From assembly GCF_014138625.1 (NCBI RefSeq), contig NZ_JACJHY010000003.1:1-64000 (forward strand): DNA of 64,000 nt, given 5' to 3'. The translations under genes and the position numbers were made by a program. The notes below the pieces were generated by a model. That model saw only the letters and a program-made list of their open reading frames with translations, made no database searches and was not told the origin of the DNA. This document shows positions 51,900 through 62,563 of the stretch, piece by piece; within the stretch, counting starts at the first letter, position 1, and each line of letters starts with the position of its first letter. Origin of the DNA: Aminobacter ciceronei (GTDB lineage Bacteria > Pseudomonadota > Alphaproteobacteria > Rhizobiales > Rhizobiaceae).

Positions 51900-52919
51900 C
51901 TATCTCGCGCCTGAAATGGACCCGCGCACCACCAGGTCGACCGGCCAGACCTCGCCGCGTGCGCCGTCTTCCAGCCCCGAAATGCGCGCCGCCAGCCTTT
52001 CGGCGACGCGGGCGCCCGCGGCGCGGATCGACGAGCGTGTCGTCGTCAGCGGCACCGAAAAATGCTCCGGCTTCAGCCAGTGGAACACGTCGTCGTGGCT
52101 GACCAGCGAGAGATCCCGTGGCATCGAGAGATTGAGGTCGCGCGCCGCGCGTACGATGCCAAGCGCCATCAGCAGGCTGGAGCAGACGATCGCCGTCGGC
52201 GCCTCCGGCCCCTCGAGCAACCGCCGCGCGGCGCGGTAGCCGTTTTCCTCGGTCATGATCTCCGAACGGATGTTCTTCGGCTCCAGCACCAGCCCGCTTT
52301 CGGCCAGCGCTCGCCTCACGCCGCGCTCGCGGAAGATGGCGAAGGTCTGGGTGTCGTCGCCATTGATCAGCGCCACCCGCTTGTGACCGAGCTGGACGAG
52401 CAGCCGCGTCGCGTCATGAAAGGCGCCTTCATTGTCGATGTCGATGAACGGATAGTCGAAATCGAGGCCTTCGCTGCGGCCATGCACGATGAAGGGGATG
52501 CCGAGCTGGTGGGCAAGCGCCACGCGCTTGTCGGCATTGTAGGGCGCCGAGATATAGAGCGCGTCGACCTGCTTGTTGGCGACGATGCGCCGGTAAGTGG
52601 TTTCTTCGTCCTGGGCATCCGCCGGGCTCAGCACAAGATCGAGTTCGTGGCCGCGGGCATAGTCGCCGAGGCCGGAGAGAAATTCGACGAAATGCGGATC
52701 GATGTCGACCGAGGCTCCCGTGGGCATGACATAGCCGATCATCCCGGCCTTGCCGGTCGCCAGCCGGCGCGCACTCGGGTTCGGCCGGTAGCCGTGGCGC
52801 TTGGCGGCATCGGTAACCCGCCGACGAGTCTCCTCGCTGACCTCGGGATAGCCGTTCAGCGCACGACTCACCGTCGTCTGCGAGAGTTCGAGCATCAGCG
52901 ACAATTGCTTGAGGTTCAC
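51900..52919 (-). CDS. aglR: LacI family regulator of alpha-glucoside uptake (AglR-like)
   Basis: A 339-residue LacI-type repressor. The helix-turn-helix is MNLKQLSLMLELSQTTVSRALNGYPEVSEETRRRV, followed by the hinge NPSARRLATGKAGMIGYV and the sugar-binding domain. The start is GTG 52919 with GGAG five bases upstream. It is divergent from the aglEFGAK genes, and AAAGCGCTTT palindromes sit before both units, which fits repression relieved by an alpha-glucoside such as sucrose, maltose or trehalose. The arrangement matches the aglR-aglEFGAK locus of Sinorhizobium meliloti. Confidence 0.9.
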   Translation of the reverse strand: MNLKQLSLMLELSQTTVSRALNGYPEVSEETRRRVTDAAKRHGYRPNPSARRLATGKAGMIGYVMPTGASVDIDPHFVEFLSGLGDYARGHELDLVLSPADAQDEETTYRRIVANKQVDALYISAPYNADKRVALAHQLGIPFIVHGRSEGLDFDYPFIDIDNEGAFHDATRLLVQLGHKRVALINGDDTQTFAIFRERGVRRALAESGLVLEPKNIRSEIMTEENGYRAARRLLEGPEAPTAIVCSSLLMALGIVRAARDLNLSMPRDLSLVSHDDVFHWLKPEHFSVPLTTTRSSIRAAGARVAERLAARISGLEDGARGEVWPVDLVVRGSISGAR

Positions 52920-52935
52920 CTCGGCTCCGATTCTC

Positions 52936-52945
52936 AAAGCGCTTT
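52936..52945. promoter_or_regulatory. AglR-type operator, regulator side
   Basis: TCAAAGCGCTTTCA has the perfect palindrome AAAGCGCTTT 16 bases upstream of the aglR start. This is the LacI-family operator form with central CG; it implies autoregulation. Confidence 0.65.
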
Positions 52946-53146
52946 CAATCGGGCTTCTGCCTGATGTCGGGCGAAGCAGCTGCGTGTCGCCGGCAAGAAT
53001 AGCTGCCGAATTGCTTGCTTTGAAGCGAAATCTACTCGTGCGGTACCCAAAAAGCATGCTGCAGCGCACACTGCTGTCGAACTTAAATCGATTAGTTGAG
53101 CGAGCCTCTTGACTCCTGACAATTCCGGTGGCGTGATGCGGCAATC

Positions 53147-53158
53147 CAAAGCGCTTTG
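53147..53158. promoter_or_regulatory. AglR-type operator, transporter side
   Basis: CAAAGCGCTTTG is a perfect 12-bp palindrome sharing AAAGCGCTTT with the site at 52936. It lies 118 bases before aglE, suitable for repression of the agl operon. Confidence 0.7.
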
Positions 53159-53275
53159 AAATGCCGTTGCGTGAAGCAGTTGCAGCTCATGCAAGTCTGG
53201 GGCACAGTTCGGGGCGGTGCAGGCGGGCGGAATGGAGGTTCCGTCCGGAGTTTTCGATCCACTGGGAGGAAGACC

Positions 53276-54631
53276 ATGAGGAAGACCCTGTTGCTGGGCG
53301 TGGCTTTTGCCGCCGTCGCCCTGAGCGCGCCCGCTTCGGCGGAGCTGAAGTTCAAACCGGGCGAGGACGCCCGCTTCACCTGGGCAAATTTCGACGAACT
53401 CAAGAAGGTCGACCTGAAGGGCGAGACGCTCTCGATCTTCGGGCCATGGCGCGGTGAAGACGAGGCACTGGCCCGTTCGGTGCTCGACTATTTCAGCGAG
53501 GCCACCGGCGCGACGATCAACTACTCGTCGTCCGAGAACTACGAACAGCAGATCGTCATCGACACCCAGGCTGGCAGCCCGCCCAACATCGCCATCCTGC
53601 CGCAGCCGGGCCTGATCCAGGATCTGGCCTCCAAGGGCCTGCTGACGCCGCTCGACGAGGGCACTGCCAATTTCATCAAGGAGAACTACGGCGCCGGCCA
53701 GTCCTGGGTCGATCTTGGCACCTACAAGGACAAGGACGGCAAGCCCGGCTTTTACGGCTTCCCGTTCAAGGCCGACCTGAAGTCGCTGGTCTGGTATGTG
53801 CCGGAGAATTTTGAGGAAGCCGGCTACGAGGTTCCCAAGACCTGGGAAGAGATGCAGGCGCTGACCGACAAGATCGTCGCCGATGGCGGCGTGCCGTGGT
53901 GCATCGGTCTGGGTTCGGGTGGCGCCACCGGCTGGCCGGCCACCGACTGGGTCGAAGACATCATGCTGCGCACCCAGGCGCCCGACGTCTATGACAAGTG
54001 GACCAGGAACGAGATTCCGTTCAACGATCCGGCCGTCGTCAACGCGCTCGACATCTTCGCCAAGATCGCCACCAACGACAAATATGTCGATGGCGGCAAG
54101 GCGGCGGTCGCCGCGACCGACTTCCGAGACAGCCCGAAGGGCCTCTTTGCCGTGCCGCCGAAGTGCTACATGCACCGCCAGGCGTCGTTCATCTCGTCCT
54201 TCTTCCCGGAAGGCACCAAGCTCGGCGAGGATGCCGACTTCTTCTACCTGCCGCCCGTCGCCGCCAAGCCCGAGCTCGGCAATCCCGTACTCGGCGGCGG
54301 CACGCTGTTCACCATCGCCAAGGACTCCAAGGCCGCGCGTGCCTTCATCGACTTCCTGAAGATGCCGCTCGCCCACGAGATCTGGATGGCGCAGTCGGGC
54401 TTCCTGACCCCGCTCAAGACGGCGAACAAGGAAGCCTATGGCAACGAAGCGCTGAAGAAGCAGGGCGACATCCTGGTCAACGCCTCGACCTTCCGCTTCG
54501 ACGGTTCCGACCTGATGCCGGGCAAGATCGGCGCCGGCGCCTTCTGGACCGGCATGATCGACCTCGTCGGAGGCAAGCCCGCAGCCGATGTCGCAGCCGA
54601 CATCCAGAAGAGCTGGGACGCGATCAAGTAA
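53276..54631 (+). CDS. aglE: Alpha-glucoside ABC transporter substrate-binding protein
   Basis: A 451-residue SBP family 1 protein. The signal peptide TLLLGVAFAAVALSAPASA is clear, and the mature protein starts ELKFKPGED. It has the family pattern of sugar-binding proteins (LSIFGPWRGEDEALARSVLDYF; SPPNIAILPQPGLIQDLASKG). GGGAGGA precedes ATG 53276. It binds alpha-glucosides (sucrose, maltose, trehalose) in the periplasm and hands them to AglFG. The identification rests on the whole aglEFGAK order. Confidence 0.92.
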   Translation: MRKTLLLGVAFAAVALSAPASAELKFKPGEDARFTWANFDELKKVDLKGETLSIFGPWRGEDEALARSVLDYFSEATGATINYSSSENYEQQIVIDTQAGSPPNIAILPQPGLIQDLASKGLLTPLDEGTANFIKENYGAGQSWVDLGTYKDKDGKPGFYGFPFKADLKSLVWYVPENFEEAGYEVPKTWEEMQALTDKIVADGGVPWCIGLGSGGATGWPATDWVEDIMLRTQAPDVYDKWTRNEIPFNDPAVVNALDIFAKIATNDKYVDGGKAAVAATDFRDSPKGLFAVPPKCYMHRQASFISSFFPEGTKLGEDADFFYLPPVAAKPELGNPVLGGGTLFTIAKDSKAARAFIDFLKMPLAHEIWMAQSGFLTPLKTANKEAYGNEALKKQGDILVNASTFRFDGSDLMPGKIGAGAFWTGMIDLVGGKPAADVAADIQKSWDAIK

Positions 54632-54642
54632 GCGTTCAAGCT

Positions 54643-54769
54643 AGTCCCCTCGCTTGCCGCTTCGCGGACGCCTTCCCCTTGTCGGGGGAGGCACCGGCGG
54701 CCCCGACCCGGTCCCCCCTCCCGCCGGGAGCGGTGCCCCGGCGTGTCGCGGAGAGCGGGTGAGGGGACT
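54643..54769. repeat. RIME-like intergenic palindromic element between aglE and aglF
   Basis: The ends AGTCCCCT (54643) and AGGGGACT (54769) are perfect inverted arms of a ~127-bp element with further imperfect pairing inside (GCTTGCCGCTTCGCGG against GTGTCGCGGAGAGCGG). It looks like the intergenic palindromic repeats common in rhizobial genomes. In the transcript it could fold strongly and lower expression of aglF relative to aglE, as is common for binding protein genes. Confidence 0.65.
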
Positions 54770-54794
54770 TCCTTTCAAGTCTGCTCGAACAAGT

Positions 54795-54835
54795 CCGTTG
54801 AAAAGGGCCCGTTGAAAAGGGCCGGTTGAAAGGGA
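54795..54835. repeat. Three tandem copies of a 13-14-bp unit before aglF
   Basis: CCGTTGAAAAGGGC occurs at 54795-54808 and 54809-54822, followed by a shortened copy CGGTTGAAAGGGA at 54823-54835. The last copy supplies the ribosome binding site of aglF (AAAGGGA, nine bases before ATG 54845), so each unit carries a Shine-Dalgarno-like AAAAGGG. Confidence 0.8.
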
Positions 54836-54844
54836 ATGATTCCC

Positions 54845-55861
54845 ATGACGGCACAGATACTTTCGGCCATTTTCACCATCATCGTCGGCGTCGGCGGTTG
54901 CGTTGTCTATTACTGGGGCGCCAACAAGATCCTCGACGCGGTCTTTCCCTCGCGCGGCGTTTCAGGCGCTGCCGCCGTCGACAATCTGCGTCGCCAGGGC
55001 CTGATCCGGCCATGGCTGTTCGTCGGCCCGGCGATGCTGATCGTCACTGTCTACCTTGTCTATCCGGTGATCGAGACACTCAGGCTGTCCTTCATGGACC
55101 GTGGCGGCGAGAACTTCGTCGGCCTCGCCAACTACAGCTGGGCCTTCGGCGACCGCGAGTTCCGCAATTCGATCTTCAACAACCTGTTGTGGCTCGCCGT
55201 CGTACCGGCTGCCTGCACCTTCTTCGGCCTGATCATCGCCGTGCTCACCGACAAGATCTGGTGGGGCAACATCGCCAAAAGCCTGGTCTTTCTGCCGCTC
55301 GCCATCTCTTTCGTCGGCGCCAGCGTCATCTGGAAGTTCGTCTATGAGTATCGGGCCGAGGGCCAGACCCAGATCGGCATCCTGAACGCCGCCGTGCAGT
55401 ATCTCGGCGGCAATCCGCAGGTGTGGATCTCGACGCCGTTCTGGAACAACTTCTTTCTGATGGTCATCCTGATCTGGATCCAGACCGGCTTTGCCATGGT
55501 CATCCTGTCGTCTGCCCTGCGCGGCATTCCGGAGGAGACCATCGAGGCCGCCGTCATCGACGGCGCCAACCCGTTCCAGATTTTCTGGAAGATCATGGTG
55601 CCGCAGATCTGGGGCACGATCGCGGTCGTCTGGACCACCATCACCATCCTGGTGCTCAAGGTCTTCGACATCGTGCTGACCATGACCAACGGCCAGTGGA
55701 ACAGCCAGGTGCTGGCCAATCTGATGTTCGACTGGATGTTCCGCGGTGGTGGCGACTTCGGCCGCGGTGCGGCGATTGCCGTCATCATCATGCTCGCCGT
55801 CGTGCCGATCATGATCTGGAACATCCGCCAGGCCAATCGTGAAGGTGGGGGAGGACACTGA
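54845..55861 (+). CDS. aglF: Alpha-glucoside ABC transporter permease AglF
   Basis: A 338-residue inner-membrane permease of the MalF type, with an N-terminal pair of helices (ILSAIFTIIVGVGGCVVYYW; PWLFVGPAMLIVTVYLVYPVI) and the EAA loop in EETIEAAVIDGANPFQIFWKIMVPQ. It pairs with AglG. ATG 54845 fits the AAAGGGA nine bases away better than an in-frame ATG at 54836. Confidence 0.9.
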   Translation: MTAQILSAIFTIIVGVGGCVVYYWGANKILDAVFPSRGVSGAAAVDNLRRQGLIRPWLFVGPAMLIVTVYLVYPVIETLRLSFMDRGGENFVGLANYSWAFGDREFRNSIFNNLLWLAVVPAACTFFGLIIAVLTDKIWWGNIAKSLVFLPLAISFVGASVIWKFVYEYRAEGQTQIGILNAAVQYLGGNPQVWISTPFWNNFFLMVILIWIQTGFAMVILSSALRGIPEETIEAAVIDGANPFQIFWKIMVPQIWGTIAVVWTTITILVLKVFDIVLTMTNGQWNSQVLANLMFDWMFRGGGDFGRGAAIAVIIMLAVVPIMIWNIRQANREGGGGH

Positions 55862-55862
55862 C

Positions 55863-57017
55863 ATGGCCAGTTCAAGGGGAAAATCCGTCATCGGCCGCTT
55901 CGGCGTCCACATCGCGGTGCTGGTCTTCGTTGCCATCTGGACCATCCCGACGCTCGGCATCCTGGTCAGCTCGCTGCGCGACAAGGATCAGCTCATCGTC
56001 TCGGGCTGGTGGACGGCGTTGTCGACTTCGTCTCAGACCGAGGCCGGGCGCACCGACGCCGCCGACAAGCAGGTCGAGAAGGACGGCAAGTTCCTGATCA
56101 TGGGCAACCTGTTCGGCGCCGGCGACGCACGCACCGTGACCGCCTTCGGCACCAAGGCGCAGCAGCCGACGCAATTCGAAGCCGGCACTGCCGCCGACCT
56201 CGGCGAGGGCGTGACGCTTCAGGTCAATGACGACGGCTCCTACGTGATGTCGTCGCCCAAGGCCTTCGAGATCACCCGTGGCCAGCGTGTCTATTTCTCG
56301 GCCTCGGCGCCGCCGCGCTTCACCACCGACAACTACCGCACAGTGCTGTTTTCGGAAGGCATCGGACGCTCCTTCATCAATTCGCTGACGGTCACCATTC
56401 CGGCGACAATCATTCCGATCCTGATCGCCGCCTATGCTGCCTATGCGCTTGCCTGGATGCGTTTTCCCGGCCGCGCGCTGCTGATCGCCGTCATCATCGG
56501 CCTGCTCGTCGTGCCGCTGCAGATGTCCCTCATTCCGCTGCTCAAGCTCTACAATGGCGTCGGCCTGTTCTTCGGCGTGCCTGCCAAGACCTATCTCGGC
56601 ATATGGCTGGCGCATACAGGCTTCGGCTTGCCCTTCGCGATCTATCTCCTGCGCAGCTACATTGCCGGCCTGCCGCGCGAGATCATGGAATCGGCGCGCA
56701 TCGACGGCGCCAGCGACTTCGAGATCTTCGTCAAGATCGTGCTGCCGCTGTCCTTTCCGGTGCTCGCCTCCTTCGCCATCTTCCAGTTTCTCTGGGTCTG
56801 GAACGATCTGCTGGTGGCGATGGTCTTCCTTGGCTCGGGCTCCGACCAGCTGGTGCTGACCGGCAAGCTCAATGCCCTGCTCGGTTCGCGCGGCGGCGAC
56901 TGGGAAATCCTCACCACCTCGGCCTTCGTCACCATCATCGTGCCGTTGATCGTGTTCTTCTCGCTTCAACGTTATTTCGTCCGCGGCCTGCTCGCGGGCT
57001 CAGTCAAGGGAGGCTAG
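55863..57017 (+). CDS. aglG: Alpha-glucoside ABC transporter permease AglG
   Basis: A 384-residue MalG-type permease. After the first membrane helix (HIAVLVFVAIWTIPTLGILVSSL) it has an unusually large periplasmic insert of roughly 110 residues (about 45-155, with KFLIMGNLFGAGDARTVTAFG and SPKAFEITRGQRVYFSASAPP) before the remaining helices; this is also the place of the large loop in MalF. The EAA motif is PREIMESARIDGASDFEIFVKIVLP. It starts one base after aglF with GGGGAGG upstream. Confidence 0.9.
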   Translation: MASSRGKSVIGRFGVHIAVLVFVAIWTIPTLGILVSSLRDKDQLIVSGWWTALSTSSQTEAGRTDAADKQVEKDGKFLIMGNLFGAGDARTVTAFGTKAQQPTQFEAGTAADLGEGVTLQVNDDGSYVMSSPKAFEITRGQRVYFSASAPPRFTTDNYRTVLFSEGIGRSFINSLTVTIPATIIPILIAAYAAYALAWMRFPGRALLIAVIIGLLVVPLQMSLIPLLKLYNGVGLFFGVPAKTYLGIWLAHTGFGLPFAIYLLRSYIAGLPREIMESARIDGASDFEIFVKIVLPLSFPVLASFAIFQFLWVWNDLLVAMVFLGSGSDQLVLTGKLNALLGSRGGDWEILTTSAFVTIIVPLIVFFSLQRYFVRGLLAGSVKGG

Positions 57018-57022
57018 CTCAG

Positions 57023-58687
<1,665 letters not shown>

Positions 58688-58714
58688 CCGCAAATTAGGT
58701 ACTGGGAGGAAACC

Positions 58715-59827
58715 ATGGCCGATCTAACGCTCAGGGACGTCAAGAAGTCATACGGCAATCTCAACATTCTTCATGGCATCGACCTCGACATCAAGTCGGG
58801 CGAGTTCATCGTTTTCGTCGGCCCTTCGGGCTGCGGGAAGTCGACGCTGTTGCGTTCGATCGCAGGCCTGGAGGAGATCACCGGCGGTGAACTGTACATC
58901 GCCGGCGAGAAGGTCAACGACGTGCCGCCGTCCAAGCGCGGTATCGCCATGGTGTTCCAGTCCTACGCGCTCTATCCGCACATGACCGTCTACGACAACA
59001 TGGCGTTCGGCATGAAGATCGCTGGCGAGAGCAAGGCCGAGATCGACAAGCGGGTGCGCGCCGCGGCCGAAATCCTGCAGCTGACCAAATATCTCGACCG
59101 CCTGCCCAAGGCGATGTCCGGCGGCCAGCGTCAGCGTGTCGCCATCGGCCGCGCCATCGTGCGCAACCCGAAGGTCTTCCTCTTCGACGAGCCGCTGTCC
59201 AACCTGGATGCCGCCTTGCGCGTCGCCACCCGCATCGAGATTGCCAAGCTGAAGGAATCGATGCCCAATACAACGATGATCTACGTCACCCACGACCAGG
59301 TCGAGGCGATGACGCTGGCCGACCGGATCGTCGTGCTCAAGGATGGCCGCATCGAGCAGGTCGGTTCGCCGATGGAGCTCTACAAGCATCCCGGCAATCT
59401 GTTCGTCGCCCAGTTCATCGGCTCGCCGGCGATGAACATCGTTGCCGGTACCATCGAAAGGACAGGCGAGACGAGCGTCGTCAGCCATGTCGGTGGCCAC
59501 AAGAGCTCTGTTCCGGTGGCGACGCCCTCTGAGGCCCAGGGCAAGCCAGTCAGCTTCGGCGTGCGACCCGAGGATCTCTATGTTGCGACCGGTGACGACT
59601 ACCTGTTCGAGGGGCTCGTCGACTATGTCGAGCAGCTCGGCGAGGTCCAACTGGTCTATGTCGACATCGGTCGCGCGGAGCAGCCGCTGGTGGCCAAGCT
59701 GCCCGGCAATGTCGAGGTCAAGCGCGGTGCCAAGATTCGGCTCGCCGCCAGTCCCGACGAACTGCACATCTTCGACAGTGAGGGTCATTCCTTTGCCCGC
59801 CGCCGGCTGACGGCTGCAGCTGCGTAA
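58715..59827 (+). CDS. aglK: Alpha-glucoside ABC transporter ATP-binding protein AglK
   Basis: A 370-residue MalK/UgpC-type ATPase. Walker A is GPSGCGKSTLLR, signature MSGGQRQRVAIGRAI, Walker B VFLFDEPLSNLD, H-loop IYVTHDQVEAMTLADR, followed by a TOBE regulatory domain. It powers AglFG. GGGAGGA precedes the ATG. It is the last gene of the agl operon; an intergenic repeat with inverted ends follows. Confidence 0.94.
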   Translation: MADLTLRDVKKSYGNLNILHGIDLDIKSGEFIVFVGPSGCGKSTLLRSIAGLEEITGGELYIAGEKVNDVPPSKRGIAMVFQSYALYPHMTVYDNMAFGMKIAGESKAEIDKRVRAAAEILQLTKYLDRLPKAMSGGQRQRVAIGRAIVRNPKVFLFDEPLSNLDAALRVATRIEIAKLKESMPNTTMIYVTHDQVEAMTLADRIVVLKDGRIEQVGSPMELYKHPGNLFVAQFIGSPAMNIVAGTIERTGETSVVSHVGGHKSSVPVATPSEAQGKPVSFGVRPEDLYVATGDDYLFEGLVDYVEQLGEVQLVYVDIGRAEQPLVAKLPGNVEVKRGAKIRLAASPDELHIFDSEGHSFARRRLTAAAA

Positions 59828-59834
59828 ACGCCTT

Positions 59835-59952
59835 GCCGTCCCCTTTGCGGGGAGGGTGACCCAAAAAGGCCGGGTGTGGTGAGCGTGGGAACTCCTACGC
59901 CCAAACCCGCTCGGCTCTGTTGCTCGGCCCTCCCCACAAGGGGAAGGTATGC
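59835..59952. repeat. RIME-like intergenic element between aglK and sitD
   Basis: CCGTCCCCTTTGCGGGGAGGG at the left and GGCCCTCCCCACAAGGGGAAGG at the right are inverted relatives of each other, enclosing an element of about 110 bp. It lies between the convergent agl and sit operons and can fold into a long hairpin, possibly ending both transcripts. It resembles but is not identical to the elements at 54.7 and 63.8 kb. Confidence 0.6.
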
Positions 59953-59955
59953 TGT

Positions 59956-60798
59956 TCACTCTACCGCCACCTGTTTCTGCCTGATCGCCGTCCGCCGCTT
60001 GGAGACAAAGAACGCCGCGACGAATGTCAGGCTCATCAGCAGAACGATGGTTGGCGCCGGCGCGCTGTCGATGAAGAAGCTGAGATAGACGCCCGACAAC
60101 GAGCAAGACACCGCCACCAGCACTGACACCATAAGCATACGCTCGAAGCGGTCGGTGAGCAGGTAGGCGATTGCGCCGGGGGCGATCAGCATGGCAATGG
60201 CGATGATGATGCCGACGGCCTTCAGCGCGCCGACGATGGTCAAAGACAGTATCGTCAGCAGCCCATAATGCAGCAGCCTGACCGGCAGGCCGATGGCCTG
60301 CGCGTGCTGTGGGTCGAAGGCATGCAGCAACAGGTCGCGGCGGAAGAAGCCGATGGCACCTGTTGCCACCAGCGCGATGGCTGCCGTCTGGCCGACATCG
60401 CTCCAGCTCACGCCGAGCATGTCGCCGAACAGGATATGGTCGAGATGCACGTCGGTCTGGATCTTCGTGTAGAGCACGATGCCGAGGCCAAACATACCGG
60501 AGAAGACGATGCCCATGACGGTGTCTTCCTTGATCCGGCTGTTCTGCTTGAGATAGCCGGTTGCCAGCGCGCAGGTCATGCCGGCGGCAAAGGCGCCGAC
60601 CGCCAGCGGCAGGCCGGCGATGTAGGCCAGCACGACGCCGGGCAACACCGCATGGCTGATGGCGTCACCCATCAGCGACCAACCCTTGAGCACCAGGAAG
60701 CAAGACAACAGTGCCATTGGCACCGCAACCAAAAGCGAGATGGCGAAAGCCTGCTGCATGAACGGGAAGGCGAAGGGCAGGGCGAGGGTTTCGATCAT
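59956..60798 (-). CDS. sitD: Manganese/iron ABC transporter permease SitD
   Basis: A 280-residue ABC-3 family permease with about eight to nine membrane helices (FAISLLVAVPMALLSCFLVLKGWSLMGDAISHAVLPGVVLAY is the conserved N-terminal part). It forms the membrane channel with SitC. Its start overlaps the stop of sitC by four bases. Metal specificity (manganese, possibly ferrous iron) is inferred from the binding protein and promoter. Confidence 0.9.
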   Translation of the reverse strand: MIETLALPFAFPFMQQAFAISLLVAVPMALLSCFLVLKGWSLMGDAISHAVLPGVVLAYIAGLPLAVGAFAAGMTCALATGYLKQNSRIKEDTVMGIVFSGMFGLGIVLYTKIQTDVHLDHILFGDMLGVSWSDVGQTAAIALVATGAIGFFRRDLLLHAFDPQHAQAIGLPVRLLHYGLLTILSLTIVGALKAVGIIIAIAMLIAPGAIAYLLTDRFERMLMVSVLVAVSCSLSGVYLSFFIDSAPAPTIVLLMSLTFVAAFFVSKRRTAIRQKQVAVE

Positions 60799-61655
60799 GC
60801 CCCAGCCTCCAGTTCCAGCCGCGCCCGTCGCCGCGCCGCAAGCAATCCGTGCTTGGGTGCGAAGACGAAGGCGACCAGGAAGATCAGCGTCTGCGCCACC
60901 ACGATGATGCCGCCGGTCGCGCCGTCCAGAAAGTAGCTGGCATAGGCGCCGGCAAAGCTGGTCACGCTGCCGATCGCCACGCTGATGACGATCAACCGGG
61001 GAAACCGGTCGGTGAGCAGATAGGCCGTCGCCCCCGGCGTCACCACCATGGCGATGACCAGGAAGGCGCCCACTGTCTGCAAAGCCGCCACCGTCGAGGC
61101 CGACAGCAGCATGAAAAACAGCACCTTGAGCAAATCAGGGTTCAGCCCGATCGAGCGCGCGTGGTTCTCATCGAAGAAGGCGACCATCAGGTCTTTCCAT
61201 TTGGCGAGCAGGATCGCCAGCGAAATGCCGCCGATCAGGACTAGCTGCAACGTGTCGGAAGGCGTCACCGCCAGGATGTTGCCGAGCACGATGGTCTGGA
61301 TGTTCACCGAGGCCGGCGACAGCGAGATCATGAACAGGCCAAGCCCGAAGAAGGAGGTGAAGATCAGCCCGATGATGGCGTCCTCCTTCAGCTTGGTGCG
61401 CTGGTTGAGAAACAGCATGGCGCCCGCCGCCAGCCCGCCCGACAGGAACGCGCCGAGCGCGAAGGGCAGGCCGAGCATGTAGGCGCCGGCGACGCCTGGG
61501 ACAATCGAATGCGAAAGCGCGTCGCCGATCAGCGACCAGCCCTTGAGCATCAGATAGGCCGACAGGAAGGCGCAGACGCCGCCGACGAGTGCAGACACCC
61601 ACATGGCGTTGAGCATGTAGCCGTAGCCGAACGGCTCGATCAGCGTGGAGATCAT
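60795..61655 (-). CDS. sitC: Manganese/iron ABC transporter permease SitC
   Basis: A 286-residue ABC-3 family permease, a distant duplicate of SitD, with the same [27 protein letters not shown] core. It is coupled to sitB and sitD through ATGA overlaps. The C-terminal basic tail is cytosolic. Confidence 0.9.
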   Translation of the reverse strand: MISTLIEPFGYGYMLNAMWVSALVGGVCAFLSAYLMLKGWSLIGDALSHSIVPGVAGAYMLGLPFALGAFLSGGLAAGAMLFLNQRTKLKEDAIIGLIFTSFFGLGLFMISLSPASVNIQTIVLGNILAVTPSDTLQLVLIGGISLAILLAKWKDLMVAFFDENHARSIGLNPDLLKVLFFMLLSASTVAALQTVGAFLVIAMVVTPGATAYLLTDRFPRLIVISVAIGSVTSFAGAYASYFLDGATGGIIVVAQTLIFLVAFVFAPKHGLLAARRRARLELEAGA

Positions 61656-62563
61656 TTCCGGCGCCCACCCGATTTGTCGGCCCGATCATTGCCGTTTCCG
61701 TCGCCATAGATGACGAAGGGTCGCTCGTCGTCGGTCAGCACCGTCACCTGTCGCGTATCGGCATCGTCATGCAGTTCGGAGCCGCCGAGGATGAACTGGC
61801 GCAGCACGCCGCCGAAGGCCTTTTCGAGGTTGGCCTTGGTGAAGGTTTCAGAAGTCGGCCCGGCCGCCAGAACGGTCCGGTTGATCAGGACGGCGCGGTC
61901 GCAGAAGCGTGGCACAGAACCCAGATTGTGGGTCGACACCAGCATCACCCGACCTTCGTCGCGCAGGCCCTGCAAAAGCGCGATGATCGCCTCTTCGGTG
62001 CGCACGTCGACGCCGGTGAAGGGTTCGTCGAGCAGGATGAGTTCGCCCTCCTGCGCCAGCGCGCGGGCCAGGAATACACGCTTCTTCTGCCCGCCCGACA
62101 GTTCGCCGATCTGGCGCTTGCGGAAGTCGGCCATGCCAACGCGTTCGAGCGCTGCGTCCACCGCCTCGCGGTCGATGCCGCGCGTCATGCGGAGGAAATT
62201 CATGTGGCCATAGCGGCCCATCATGACGACATCCTCGACAAGGACTGGAAAATTCCAGTCGACGTCCTCGCTTTGCGGCACATAGGCGACGAGGTTTTTC
62301 CTCAGCGCTTCGCGTGCCGGCTGGCCTAAAATCTCGACGCTGCCTGACGCCAGCGGCACGAAGCCCATGATCGATTTGAACAGGGTCGACTTGCCCGAGC
62401 CGTTGACGCCGACGAGCGCGGTGATGGTGCCGCGCGGAATGGCGAATGAGGCGTTGCGCAAGGCGGTGTGGCCGTTGCGGTAGGTCACCGAGATATTGGA
62501 GACGTTGAGCCCGTCGCCCGGGGCGGCCTCCGCCTGGGGCCGCCCTTTCATGGGTGCAGTCAT
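61652..62563 (-). CDS. sitB: Manganese/iron ABC transporter ATP-binding protein SitB
   Basis: A 303-residue ATPase. Walker A is [12 protein letters not shown], signature [15 protein letters not shown], Walker [14 protein letters not shown]-loop LVSTHNLG. The N-terminal ~20 residues are an extra hydrophilic segment. The ~60-residue C-terminal tail, rich in charged residues ([22 protein letters not shown]), is longer than usual. It overlaps sitA and sitC by ATGA. Confidence 0.92.
   Translation of the reverse strand: MTAPMKGRPQAEAAPGDGLNVSNISVTYRNGHTALRNASFAIPRGTITALVGVNGSGKSTLFKSIMGFVPLASGSVEILGQPAREALRKNLVAYVPQSEDVDWNFPVLVEDVVMMGRYGHMNFLRMTRGIDREAVDAALERVGMADFRKRQIGELSGGQKKRVFLARALAQEGELILLDEPFTGVDVRTEEAIIALLQGLRDEGRVMLVSTHNLGSVPRFCDRAVLINRTVLAAGPTSETFTKANLEKAFGGVLRQFILGGSELHDDADTRQVTVLTDDERPFVIYGDGNGNDRADKSGGRRK

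Larger units (their letters stand above)
52920..53275. other. Divergent promoter region of aglR and aglE
   Basis: About 355 bases without a gene, moderately AT-rich. It contains the two AAAGCGCTTT operators at 52936-52945 and 53147-53158. Promoters of both divergent units must lie here. No other structure recognised. Confidence 0.6.
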
